From assembly GCA_009869945.1 (NCBI GenBank), contig WIXG01000020.1:310001-374000 (forward strand): DNA of 64,000 nucleotides, read 5' to 3'. This document shows, piece after piece, positions 51,917-63,600 of the stretch (its first letter is position 1; every line of letters begins with the position of its first letter). This DNA comes from Mesaphorura yosii. Lineage: Eukaryota; Arthropoda; Collembola; Poduromorpha; Tullbergiidae. Position numbers and translations under genes: made by a program. The notes under the pieces were generated by a model. That model was not told the DNA's origin and ran no database searches. It saw only the letters and a list, made by a program, of their open reading frames with translations.

Positions 51917-53293
51917 ATGGCGGAGAAAACGACAACTCAGCATTTGACAGTCATGCATAAAATGGTGCCTGAGGATTTGAACCGTGCAAAAACGTAAGTC
52001 CGATTGTAATTTGCACATGTAAGAAACGTAAAGGGACTTTTGATGGCACATCTTATTGAGAGCTTGTCACCTTTACAGGCCGATTTTCACCTTCGAGGAA
52101 ACCGGAATGTGTAATCAAACTCCGCAATTGGACGGGTAAAGACCTCAGTGATCAGCCAGCGCCTATTACGCAACTCATTGTGGAATGGTCGCTTCATATT
52201 TTGTTGTTTGTAGGTCTGTGGTTTTATTTCGGGATAAACTGGGCAACTTGATAGTATGTGAGGCTGAATCCATTCGTCGAGCAACGGAAGCGCCAAACAT
52301 GACATTAATTCCATCCGTCCCTGAAGAAATTCAGACGATTGACACGACCATCAACACTACAGGGCTACAAAAGTACATGATATTTGAAGGCTCTGATGGC
52401 AGCAAATATTTGTCGCCCAGTTCCAGTTGGTCGAAGGAAAGCGAGCGTCATAACATTCGGGTACTCACAAAACCGGACCTAGACCCTGACACAATATTTT
52501 ACGAGGAAGATTACGATGAAGAACTGGAAACACCGTAAGTGCTGCAGAAACTTCAGAATGACATTTTAATTACTGGCATCATCCATAAATATATGACATC
52601 TTTGGCTTTCTTGGTGTGTAGGTCTTATAAACTCGATCACATGTACGCAAGGAAGCCTGGCGAAGCAAGAACGACGAGGAAACGAGCAAGAAAGAGATTT
52701 CTGAATGAAATTATTATCCAGGAATCGAGTGGAACATTAATGGGACCTCAGTCGTCAGAAGCAGCGAGGTATTACTCCTAAACAAATAAAGAGTTTCGAC
52801 AGAAAAGTTGTGCGTTCCTAAATGTGTTGCTACTTTACTTTCCAGCCAAAGCACTCCTTCAGCGGTAGTTTCACTCCCCAACTCGTCTGGACCTCCTCGT
52901 CCTAGAATTTTAAATGCAAGAGAGGGCTTCAGTTCTCCGAAACAAATTCAAATTGCAACTTCAGCCCCAAGTCCCAATAGCACTCCACTCAGTATAGCCT
53001 CAGAATCCAAAGTGCAAACGTCAGCTCCAACTCCAACCAGGGCGGTTGTGACTAAATTTGTCACTGTTAGCAGTACTCAGTCCAAATTTGTTTACACAAT
53101 CCCAGAAATTCGGGAACCTATCATAATTCAAAACGGAAACGAGTTGTATAATTCAGCGAATCACACATCATCTCGAGTCATGAATGGACACTCTCTCGTA
53201 ACGCAAATTCCCGAGCCTTCCACTGAAAAATTCCGTCTTTTAAACCACGAATTCGCGCACGCTCGCATGGCGGAGGTAGTTTTTGAGGCTTAG
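51917..53293 (+). CDS. unrecognised spliced protein, 349 aa, probably nuclear
   Basis: Five exons with good splice sites and consistent phases: 51917..51993, 52079..52135, 52214..52534, 52622..52768 and 52846..53293 (1050 nt). I do not recognise a family. Residues 1-45 are polar, with PIFTFEETGMCNQTPQLDG. Residues 45-110 look folded (SVVLFRDKLGNLIVCEAES). An acidic patch (PDTIFYEEDYDEELE) lies at about 135-150. A compact basic cluster (ARTTRKRARKRFLNE) at 167-181 would serve as a nuclear localisation signal. The C-terminal half is Ser/Thr/Pro-rich and probably disordered. No signal peptide or membrane segment. Exon structure, phase agreement and codon-like composition make it a real gene. The function is unknown, and a chromatin or transcription role is only a guess from the charge pattern. 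Confidence 0.75.
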
Positions 53294-53527
53294 GTTGCTT
53301 CGAAACGCCTTATTGAGATGATTCTTCGTTAGTTCCATCTCTTTGTATGTCTCTCTATGTTTAGTTTAGAGTTCATTTAGTTCAGTAACCTAGTTTACGA
53401 TTGAAATACGAAATGCTAAATAATAGTAATAGGAATAATGAAACGAACTGACTTAACATTAAGGTAACATACGACTGTATCACCACTTATGTGGGTGGAA
53501 TGTGGCTACTGTAATTCTTGCACACTG
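53294..53527. other. 3' region of the 51917 gene
   Basis: AT-rich sequence after the stop codon. No canonical AATAAA seen before the inverted repeat. Confidence 0.4.
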
Positions 53528-53806
53528 CCGTCCGGTTGGCGTTGATCAGGTCTTCATAGTTATCCAAGCGGCAGAATTTGTTAAGGAAAAAACGGTTCGG
53601 GATGCGGCATGTTTGTTTATCCTTGGCGGAGCTTAATCCTAAATTGACACTAATAACAATGGTCAGCCAATGAAAGTGGTTTCATTGTTACGAGTGTCAA
53701 TTTAGTGTTCGGCCGAGCTAAGAAACAAACCGTCCCGTATATTCAACCATGTTTTCCTTAACGAATTCTGCTACTTGGACAACCCTGATCAGCGCAGGAT
53801 GGACGG
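53528..53806. repeat. imperfect inverted repeat, about 130-bp arms
   Basis: Left arm 53528-53661 and right arm 53683-53806 are reverse complements at roughly 70-75% by eye, with short gaps and a spacer of about 21 bp. Best-matching blocks: left GCAGAATTTGTTAAGGAAAA versus reverse-complemented right GCAGAATTCGTTAAGGAAAA, and CTAAATTGACACT followed by TAACAATG in both. No target-site duplication or terminal motif was recognised. Read outward from the centre, both arms give related peptides (minus FLNKFCRLDN, plus FLNEFCYLDN), so it may be an inverted duplication of a small coding segment rather than a MITE. Confidence 0.7.
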
Positions 53807-53955
53807 AATTGTATAAAGTTCAAGAGCCCAGCGGTATTGACTCCAATTCCGATATTTTGTACACTAAATGGACGGTTAAGGCCCCGACTCTGAACAATGT
53901 GAACAGTACATTATGTCAATATGAACGACAAGGTACGAAAACTCTACGTTTATAA
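53749..53955 (+). CDS. exon-like open frame, unassigned
   Basis: Open for 68 codons with an ATG at 53749. It contains TELYKVQEPSGIDSNSDILY and WTVKAPTLNNVNSTLCQYER, then a possible donor GTACGA near 53932. Composition is coding-like, unlike its surroundings. It begins inside the right arm of the inverted repeat in a different frame from the peptide shared by the arms. No family recognised, and no partner exon found downstream before the lipase gene. It may be a gene remnant. Confidence 0.25.
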   Translation: MFSLTNSATWTTLISAGWTELYKVQEPSGIDSNSDILYTKWTVKAPTLNNVNSTLCQYERQGTKTLRL

Positions 53956-54744
53956 TTATTTATATTTAAAACCTAGCTTTTACTTTACCACAATTTAATA
54001 CTTTTCTGCTGTTAAGTATGGTGTATGTCTCATCGACCATTTCTAGCAAAAGCCGACTGTAGATTATATATATATATCCAAACCTTTTGTTAGAAGTACG
54101 TTTTGAAATTTGAATACCATATCTATTAAAACGATTTTCAAAAGACAAATTATTCTGTTTTCAAGTTCTGCTGTAAAATCGAATCCAATCGACTATTTTC
54201 ACGCACTTTGGCAGGCAGTTTTTTTCATGGCATCAGTAGCATCTGTACTTTGAGGGTAATTTAGACTTTGACGTCTTGAAATCACGTAACATTTGCGCCT
54301 GCAACAACAACCGCAATTGTTCCAGCTGTGTTGAACTTTAACAATTGACGCCAGACCATGAGAATTGAGCTAAACTTTGCATAAGTGTGCACATGTTTTC
54401 GTGAATAAGCAGCTTAATTGAAAGGTAGCAGCTGGCTTTGACAATGAAAAATATACCAGGGCCTTTGTCCAGTCCAGGCTCCAGACGATGGCTAGAAAGT
54501 CGAAGTCAAGCCGATAGATGCTGAATGCGAAACTAAACCTTGACCTTCTACGAGCTGCGACGATATCACACGAAACTAACCACAGGTTTACATCCAATAG
54601 ACCAATTAAAGCCTGTTGGAATAATTCCACGTTCTGCAATAAATTCCTCATCCGAACTAAGCATCGTTCCATTCGCTTCATACTTGCGCTTGTGGAAACA
54701 AGTATCGTAGGTAACATTTCAGAGTCTAAGTCCGTGTAATTAAA
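53956..54744. other. region without recognised gene
   Basis: AT-rich spacer containing a short TA run near 54066-54077. The minus-strand open frame 54370-54759 (129 codons) overlaps the lipase start, has no splice context and resembles no family, so I treat it as chance. The lipase promoter should lie here. Confidence 0.4.
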
Positions 54745-56521
54745 ATGGGCGTGGTTCATTTCCAGACATTTGTGGCAATCTGGCTTGCTTCCGTTGCTGC
54801 CTGTTCTGGGAGCCTGTTGTCCACTGTTACCGGTGCCGTTCAGAGCACCGCGAACGTTGTGAATAATACCAACTCAGTGTCTCAGGCAAACGACGCAAAT
54901 GGCTGCTTCGCCAGCCTTGGCCTCTCCCTCACGCCTTCTCCAGATGCAAACTTGACGACGGTACGTCCGAGGTCAGACTACGTAGGCTGGTCACTGGTCT
55001 TGCCGATAGTCATATGATTATTTGCTAACTTACAGCCGCAACTCATCACCAAATATGGCTACCCTGTCGAGACGCACAATGTGACCACAGCTGACGGTTA
55101 CATTCTGACTTTATTCCGCATTCCACGTGGCAAATCGGCAACCACGCTTCCGTACGCGAAAAGGCCAGTTGCGTTCCTGCAGCACGGTTTGCTCTGCTCG
55201 TCCTCTGATTGGCTAATGAACGACGAGGATAAATCATTGGGTACCCTTTCATGATACGCAGTCGCGCTTTTGGTTTGCTGCCCGTCACGTTTCGCTCACG
55301 TAATCGTGCCTGTGTTTGCAGCATATATTTTGGCTAATGCTGGCTATGACGTATGGCTCGGCAATGCGAGAGGGACTGACTACTCTCCTGGTCACGTTAA
55401 CTTGACTCAGAGTGAACTGGCGTACTGGAATTTCAGGTATCCACTTGAAGAATTGTCGCCGTCGAATGATTTTAAAATTTTCTTTGTTGAATCAGTTGGC
55501 ATGAAATGGGAGAGTTCGACATTCCAGCAGTTATTGACTACATTCTGGAGGAGACGGGAGAGCCCAAAATTTACTACGTGGGACATTCCATGGGAACAAC
55601 CATGTTCTGGGTTATGGCCTCTCTTTTCCCTGAGTACAATGACAAAATAAGGTCCATGGTTGCACTGGCACCGGTTGCGTACCTCGCAAACATGCTGAGT
55701 CCTTTGGCATTACTCGCCCCTGCGCAAGCGGCGGAAGCCGTAATGCAAACTTATTCCATATTTATGTATTTCTATATTTGTGGGAGCTATACTGACTACT
55801 TTTGTCTAGCCGGTGTTTGACGTCGCAACCGGTGGTCAGTTTCTGCCTCAATCCGTGCTGAACGGAATTCACAGTGTTGGACCCGTGCTGTGTGGACCCT
55901 CCCCACTGGCGCTTGCCGTGTGTGGCAGCGCATTTTTCGTGATTGCTGGCATTGACCCTTGCCAATTTAACTCGGTATTTTCTTCAACTAATAAAGATGC
56001 CTAGCCTGTTTCACGAAAGACTAAAGAATCTGTTTGGTTTCCTTTTCTAGACGGAACAAATTAGCAACATTGTCGGACACACGCCAAACACAGTTTCATC
56101 GAAGACGGTCTTCCATTACTTGCAGTTGAAGAATTCCAGAAAGTTTGAAGAATATGACTATGGATTGGTGGGAAATATGGAAAAATATGGGCAAAACACA
56201 CCACCAAAGTACAATTTGTCCAAAATTACCACGAAAGTGGCCGCTTATTGGGGTCAGAACGACATTCTTTCCGTGCCAATAGTAAGGAGATTAAATCACC
56301 ATTCGAGCTCAGTCGCTCAGTTACAAACAAAAGGAGCTTGGCCTTAATTTAAAAACTTTCCAACTTAGGACGTGGCAACGCTGATCCCACAACTTGCAAA
56401 CGTCATTAAATACACACGGGTAGACTTCGACTTGTGGAACCATTTGGACTTCACGTACGGAATGGACGTCAACGAGCTGATCTATGACGATGTCCTCAAA
56501 GTAATGGCCGCGAACTATTAA
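54745..56521 (+). CDS. secreted acid lipase (alpha/beta hydrolase, gastric/lysosomal type)
   Basis: Neutral-lipid esterase of the acid lipase family (lipase 3/magro, LIPA, LIPF relatives), likely a digestive or lysosomal triglyceride or sterol-ester hydrolase. Seven exons: 54745..54960, 55036..55240, 55322..55436, 55496..55739, 55810..55974, 56051..56281 and 56369..56521 (1329 nt, 442 aa, phases agree). An N-terminal signal peptide MGVVHFQTFVAIWLASVAA is followed by a polar spacer, then ITKYGYPVETHNVTTADGYI, PVAFLQHGLLCSSSDW, GYDVWLGNARGTDYS, FSWHEMGEFDIPA and the nucleophile elbow GHSMG (Ser210). Likely catalytic Asp386 (GQNDILS) and His417 (WNHLDF). Several N-glycosylation sequons occur. 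Family length is about 400, and the extra length is the spacer after the signal peptide. The exact member cannot be named. Confidence 0.93.
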
Positions 56522-57629
56522 ACTCTTCGAGCTGGGCCCAGTCGCTAATTCCCAGTGCCCACCAAAAATCCCAATCATCCTTCCAGGAGAAGTTTAGTCT
56601 TAGTTCTGTATTCAATTGCAGTGAAGAATAAATTAAAATGCAAACAAGTCGCCAAGCAATGAGCTGCCGCTCTGCAATGAGAACCGAAGCAAATGAAACC
56701 GTCGATTTATTTCATCTCGCTTGAAAAATTACAAATGAGGCAAATTTGTCTAATCGCTTCCATAATTTTTAAGTTTTCTAGTTTTCTACAGTATCGAGCT
56801 ACGATCTTCGATGAAGGAGGCTGAAGGCTATGAGTCAATTCATGTCCTCTTGAGATTTTTCAAATTGAGAAGCCTAAAGCAAAATTATGTTTTATCGTAC
56901 TTGAATCAGGATTTGCAAGCGACCTCTTTTCTTACACACTTGCAGCATATCAGTTATTTCCTGTTCCTTGACAATCACAATCTGGAAGAACTAGTCTCCA
57001 GCCATATTTACAATTTGGTAGACGGAAGCATTCTCAAAGGCATCTTGTTCCGAAATTCACAAATCTCTTCGTTTACACTCATCACAAATTCTTTTCTCAA
57101 GTGATACGAAATACTAAACGCAAAAATACGACAGATCGCATGCAATAAATAACTGAACGTCGCGTCGTTGCGGATAACCTCAAATATGAGGCTTCAAATT
57201 CCAGTGTTGATACAATAAAATGACATCTAATGACTAATTGACAACTGACTCTATTACTACATTCTTACCACGGCCGCTAGCTCCTTATTTAAAAGGTAGA
57301 ACTAACTAAGGTTTAGTGGCTGTGTGTGGTATAAATGAATAAAATGTTTCTAAATATGTCTAACAATAAAATATTTCTAAAAATTCAGTCTCTAAAATAA
57401 ACTTAGCAGCATTACTGGGGTTGGTTTCACGCGTAAGTTTCATTACAGAAATCACTGCGTTGCGAAGAAGATTTATGTTTACAGTTCACCTCTGGTTAAC
57501 TTCCACACGAAATTACTAATGAAAAATTTATGTTATTCTTTTGTGAATTTGAAATACAGAGAATGGCATCTTAAGTGTAGCATCCCTTTAAGGCTTCATT
57601 GTGGTTCGTAAAGGTTACCCGCCGACAAA
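56522..57629. other. convergent 3' ends of the lipase and WH1 genes
   Basis: AT-rich. AATAAA at 56627-56632 follows the lipase stop by about 105 nt. The plus-strand open frame 56811-57104 (97 codons, Leu/Phe/Asn-rich) has no recognisable features and I take it as chance. The rest should be the 3'UTR of the minus-strand WH1 gene. Confidence 0.45.
56627..56632 (+). promoter_or_regulatory. polyadenylation signal of the lipase gene
   Basis: AATAAA about 105 nt after the lipase stop codon, suitably placed for a short 3'UTR. Confidence 0.55.
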
Positions 57630-59281
57630 TTAGAACGAAATTTCAGCCGACTTGCTCGCTTGACTTCCGTTTCCGTTTGACAACTTTGGGCTCAGAAATT
57701 GCTGAAGAGTTGCGTACAAAGTCTTGTCATTGGTACTCAGGGATGAGACGTGTTGGAAGTGGCACGGCTGCGAGATATCACGTTTCTTTGGGCGGACATA
57801 TCTCTTGGCAAGTTCAGCCTTATTCTTCTCGATCAATTTTGCCTCCTTCTTCTTGGATTTTGATTTGGCTCCAGAAAGTGAAATGTTCGCAAAGTCTGAA
57901 GTGAGTTCGTCCATCCTCAATGCAAACTTGTGTGCACTCTGTGCATTGTCAAATGAGAGCCCGATGACTCTCGTGTGGTCTGACGACAAGTGCATCGTGT
58001 GGAATGTTGAAACTGGGCGACTAGTCCCGTCCGCAGCTCGGATTCTGCCACCATCACCTTCAACGATCTGGTAATTGGACAAGTTGTCAATCACGTCTTT
58101 CCACAAAGCCAGCCCAGAGCTCAATTCCGCGAGAACAATCTGAATCTTTCTCTTGTCTCGTGACTTGGTATTTCCCGTGTCGAACAGGAGGACGGGAACT
58201 CCAGTGTGCTTGAGTTCCCAGCCTTCGTTTTGTGAAAGTCTCTTCGACGCATGTGGTCTCTGAGAAGGAGTCGAAGTCGGAGGTTTGTTTTTGTAGTAGA
58301 GATTGGCCAGGACATCTGCAACGAACACAATCGTCTTCCGTCCTTGCAGAGTAGACTTAATGCGATTTTGGTCAGCATCCGAGAGTTTAAATGGTGTGCC
58401 ATCTCTTCGGGATTCATTATCGTGAAGACGAATTGGACTCGGGCTCAAACCCCCAGAATTTGAGCTAGCACTGATACTCAGCTGCGAGTATTCTTCGGAC
58501 GAATCTCCAATGTGCGGAAGAGGAGGGGGCAATGGCAACTCCTCAGAACTTCCACCGGTTGAGCCATCTGCGTCCTCGTAATCAGGATCAGGAATCTCGT
58601 ACTCGCCTGGAGTAGAAAAGTCTCAAGTTAAAGTCTCTCTAATCTAGACTATTTAGTTTCATAATTGTAATTACCTGAATTCTGGCTTGCTTCAGATCCT
58701 GGATAGAATTTCTTCAAGCTGTCATTCTCGTACTGAGTTGACGAAAAGCTGCGGATTGTAGTTGACGACAAGCGACTCAAGCCAGTGGTAGAGCGGCTAC
58801 TACTGCTGTAATCATTTCCCGGCGACGAGAGCGGTGAGTCTCCGTTTTGAGCGAGTTCATTTTCGCCTTCATGATCATAGTACGGAATCACTCCGGTTTT
58901 GCTGCCGCTCCTTATCTGATTGATTGCATTCAGGCGATGCGTCGATTTTGTTTTGTAAGGATCTTGCGTCTGAATTCGAAACTCATCAATATCGCTGACT
59001 TTGTATGGATTTGGGTCGTCGCGGTAGCGAAGATCGGCGCCAGACTTGTGATGAGAAAAGTTCGAGAAAGTGGACAACTTGGGTGTCGTGTTCAGCGGAG
59101 TCTTCATGTAATTGTTTGTGGTGACGATTCCGTTGGCTTCGTTTGTACTTGCAGAGTTTGAGACTAAAAATGCATCCAGATGCGGGGTGGACTGATAGCG
59201 ATGTGTTGGTGAGAGTCCGCTGCTTCTCAACACAGCCGGCTCCTCGTCGTCGTCGATGCTTGGTCGTCGTGGAGACAGCAT
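57630..59281 (-). CDS. WH1 (EVH1) domain protein with CRIB-like motif
   Basis: Two exons, complement of 58675..59281 and 57630..58606 (1584 nt, 527 aa). An in-frame TGA lies just upstream of the ATG at 59281, which supports the start. Residues 1-225 are Ser/Thr/Asn-rich and disordered. A proline stretch ELPLPPPLPH (225-234) could bind SH3 or profilin. Residues about 278-440 form a WH1 domain resembling WASP: NRIKSTLQGRKTIVFVADVL, WELKHTGVPVLLFD, GLALWKDVIDNLSNYQ, STFHTMHL and VIGLSFDNAQSAHKFALRMD. A basic segment (KSKSKKKEAK) follows, then ISQPCHFQHVSS (480-491), close to the WASP/PAK CRIB core ISxPxxFxH. There is no WH2/central/acidic tail, so it is not a canonical WASP. It probably binds proline ligands and a Rho-family GTPase in actin regulation (inference). 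Confidence 0.75.
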
Positions 59282-60255
59282 TGTGACTCGTCAAGCTTGC
59301 AATAATTGAAATGTTGTGTATTTATGTTAACGTGTAATTTCGTAGTTCATTGAAAAGAGTCGCAACTCTCATTTGCTGCACGACTGACTCCAAATTCAAT
59401 AATAAACTTGCACGGTTGGGTGTGCGCTCAGGTCTCAATTCAATTCACAATTATGCACGTGCTTGCAATAAGTTATTCAGAATTAACATGTGTAAAGTCA
59501 ATTCAATTGTTGCTGCAGCGTCTTGTCTTGAACGCACAAACAATTCACGAAATGTTTCAAGTGCTGTGGCAGGTTGCTTCAACCTTCACTTGCTCGGTGG
59601 CAATTCACTAAATTTGCAAGCTGAGAGAATTGTAGAATGTACAATGGCCGCTGTTATAAGTTTCCATTCAGCAGCTGCTCGGTAGTAGCCAAATTTCGCA
59701 AGGCTGGCGTGGCTCCCCAAGAATTCAAGCACGATGTGGATTTGGAAATCGACTAATCAGCAACTCGTAGCGTGGATACTTGGACCTTGGGGTATGGAGA
59801 GAAATTTCTTCTTCACAAGTTCCGGTGGCAAATCCAGACAGGAATCTAGGAACACAAAGAAATAATGATACATTATTAGCAATCTTTAATTTAGAACTTA
59901 AACTGAACGCAAATATGAGAAAAAATCTCGAGGGCAGCACAGAATGATTGAGGGAAGTCGGAAGAATATGCATAGAATCTCTAGCAGACATGGTGCCCTA
60001 AATAGTACAGCGTACGAGCATTTAGACGCGTGAGCGCAGTAAACTTTGACTCATGCAAAAAAAGCTCCGTGTTAATGTGAATAAACAAGTGATTTTTCCC
60101 TGGTGAAATTCTTGGTTGACTCACATATGAACAATTGCGGTAATTTTGCGTTGTATTTTGTTGTTGACTTAAATTGTCAATAATTCAACAGTACATATGT
60201 GATAATACGGAGGTATGCATATATTAACACCAGGAAAATGAGGCACCATCACGTC

Positions 60256-60447
60256 GCAGGACAAATTAAGCACATGAGAGCACCTGATTCATGGAAATCA
60301 GTAGAACTCGATCAAATACACGATATTTCATTAACCTGTAGTCCGAAGCTGAAACTGAAGCCGGAGACGGGCAATAAGGAAAATATAAGGCTTTTCGAGA
60401 GAATGGAAAGAAGTCCAATAATTAATACTGACAACCGCCGCAATTAA
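60256..60447 (+). other. candidate terminal exon with KEN-box-like peptide
   Basis: Preceded by the acceptor-like CACGTCGCAG. The frame reads KHMRAPDSWKSVELDQIHDI, later PETGNKENIRLFERMERSP, then stops at TAA (60445-60447). The charged composition differs from the flanking non-coding DNA. No upstream partner exon identified. Confidence 0.25.
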
Positions 60448-60534
60448 GTTTACTTCCTCTTAACAACACTACCCGTCCTTTCATTCAGTGTTAAAAACAA
60501 TTACGCAATATGTTAACACGCTGTCTATTCTTTC

Positions 60535-60661
60535 ATCCGTCTTTTCTCAAACCGTTTAATTCGTCCTGTAAAAACTTCAACTTACGAAAATACAAATTCT
60601 GTATTTCAAGCATTGCCTTACTGCATTGTTTAGCTAAACTGCGATCTACGTAAAACTCTGA
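60535..60661 (-). other. candidate terminal exon with helical peptide
   Basis: Preceded by a pyrimidine-rich acceptor (ACTTTTTACTGCGCGTTCAG). The frame reads FYVDRSLAKQCSKAMLEIQN then LYFRKLKFLQDELNGLRKDG and a stop, a plausible coiled-coil C-terminus. No partner exon identified and no family recognised. Confidence 0.25.
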
Positions 60662-63600
60662 ACGCGCAGTAAAAAGTAAAATAAAAGGCATAGAATTAAT
60701 GTTCCGTGTCTTTCCATTCTTTAGGAAATGTTCCACCTTTATTCTTCGATTAGGATCAATTTCACGTCGTTGACTTGGTCAGAAGCGTGGACGTTGACTC
60801 GTAACGGAGCTACTGAACTCTCGCCCCTCGCAAAAGCACTCTATTCGACGATAACCAGACGTGCACGTATTATTTATTAATGCATTGATGCGCTTTTAAA
60901 AAACTACACGGCGAAGATTTCGAACAAATCTACAAATCCCAACTTCAACGATACAAAGCTTGTTGATTACAGATTAAATTGAATATCAGAGCTGGAGTTA
61001 CGAAACCTTGACCATTTTCTAATTATCTTAATCTTACATAATCGAAATACGCGATACAAGCGCATCTGTAGTGTTTTCTGCTCAGACTCGAGACAAGTCG
61101 GGCACGAAAAATAAGAGATGAACGAGTGAAACAATTTGCAGCAAGCGAATCAACATTTCACGCCAGAATTCGTGAAGAGTAAAATAGAAATTAGTCCGAG
61201 CTCAGTTAACTGTTATTTATTCTTCAGCGACCCGACCAGACGCCTTCTTACTTCCCATACAATAATGTAGACGATAAGAATGATCTCTCGAAGGAAAATG
61301 TGCACAATATAGGTTACGAGACGTACATTATTTAATTACTGTGTGTCGAGTTACATTAAACTAATTCCTGCAAACATGAGCAGTCAAAGGCAGTGGCAAC
61401 AGTTGGACTCACACAAAGACCTTTGAACAGACGTTTCCTCAGATAAGTCCTATTTTGATGCATCAAAGTCATAATTTCTTAGAATCGTGTGCATTACAGC
61501 ATTTTACTATCTTGACTGTACTGCCACTGCCTTGTTTTGAGTTGAGTGTCAGAATGCCATGATTCAAGACGAACGAAGGAAATTCATACTTAAACCGTGC
61601 AAGCAGCGCCTGCCATTCATTTTACGGCACAGCCAAAGCCCCATCCGTAGCCGTCGTAGCCACACTTTGTGTGAATGATGTTCAACTTCTGTGCGCGCAC
61701 ATATCTGATTACTGCTCCTCCGTGGAGAACGAGTGCTGTTATACTGCTAATAATTATAATTAAGACAGTGCAATGTGATTATAATATCTTGATTAGTGAG
61801 TTGACCTGCTTTCAACTCGCGAAGATGCTTCTGCCTCGTATCATTATGTTCTGTTATGAAGATGTATTTCACTGGCACATTCCCATAATTTGGCAGACGT
61901 GTAATTAGCATTGTGTTTACGAACATAATGCCATTTCATGAATTACATAATCTCGAAATTACAAATGGCGCGTATTTCTGCAAGTGCATTGCAATAATCG
62001 AAATACAGTCGCAGTCGCACTAGTGGGCATGAAGAAGCATGTACTCAGTTATCTGGAAATGTCAAATCTTTATCGCTTCGCTGGCACAGCGGCCTCTTTT
62101 AAAGATTTTGGATTGTCGAGGACGAAGACAAGCAGCTTAATCAACACAACACTTCAAACACAATTTTGCAAGTGTAAATCAGTTACTTTATAATTTTCGC
62201 CACCAAAGACACGACAAATCGTGAGGCGCTTAAACTCTTTCGTCTGTGATGAGTGACTCGCGTTATTATTTTAAAATGGGCAACAAAGGAAGAGGCGAAA
62301 GAGAAAGGAAATTGTAAATTGCAAAAAGATGATGAAGACAAATGTTTTGTAACAATATCCAAAGGATGCGCTATTCATAATTAGTAACATGATTACTAGC
62401 TTCATTCGTCCTCAGAACTCGGCTGCTTGCAAAATCCGACCCAAAATTCCTGTTGATCTGTTTATAATTACATCTTCGTCGGAATTCATCTGTGTAATGC
62501 ATCTTGATGAAGTCCAATCCATCCCACTCGGTACAATACAGAAATTATAACGGACGTAATTAGCGATATTATATTATGTCATACTCCATGTCCATTCGAA
62601 TCAATCTTTGGGGTTTTAATCATATTGTTTCTTACATCTCAGAAGAGAATCGAGAAGAGAAGCCCATTGCGGTCAACGAAAATGGCAAAGCGGCCATAAT
62701 TTTTGTATTGCACTCGATTGCAGCAATCCACGCAAGGAGCAAGTTACGACTGACTCACGTTTTCTCGTCAGAGGTCTACCATGATCAATAAACAATTCTA
62801 AATATTTGTGCAACTTCTTCGTCAGTGACATCAACCACCAAATTAATTCTGAAAACAAATTTATTGTGTGTCCCATTCAAAAATATTCAAGACCACGACG
62901 AGTCGAGTTGGAGTTATGTGTCAGGCTTAATTGAATTTGTGCCTTGCGCGTTTGTGTTTGCAATGCAATGCTCTTGATCCCCTTTCAGACTTTTTTAGCG
63001 AATAATTTATAGGCCAAGAATGGTGCACGAATTCCTCAGCAACGCGTACGCAACAGCAGAAGTGAAACAGGCTCCGGTACCGCGAAGCATCACGCCAGTG
63101 TAATTTATAGCGAGGCGAATGCCAGCAAGATGATCATGATTGTGTACGAGACAATATGCGCATGTAATTTAATGAACACGACGTTTCACTGCCATAAAAA
63201 ACAAACCCTTTCCTCGTTGTCAATTTTACAATTATTGCCAATTGAACGTGTCAACTCTTATTTACTGCGTGCGATTTAAACGCAGGATTCAATTCAGCAC
63301 TTTTACGGCATGAAAAACAGCACGGGCTACACACACGCGTGCCACGGACATGTCAGCGGCCCGCAGCAGCAGCTCCTTCCTGTAATTTAATTCGCATGAG
63401 CATTATTTTACTTTTTTAAACGGTGAAGTATTTATCTGACAAAAAGATTACATGATGTATGGGCGAATACGAAACACTAAGCGAAAAGGAAAATAACATC
63501 TTCGGAAATAGGAAGTGAATTGCCAAAAAACGAAAACAAAATTGCCGAGTCTTCCATTAATTGTCGTATTTCACGAATTTTGAAGCCATTCCTAGTCCTT

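Noticed and set aside
54066-54077. TA microsatellite
   Set aside because: Only about six repeat units; too short to be notable.
54370-54759. 129-codon minus-strand open frame overlapping the lipase start
   Set aside because: No splice context or family, and it overlaps the 5' end of a well-supported gene on the other strand.
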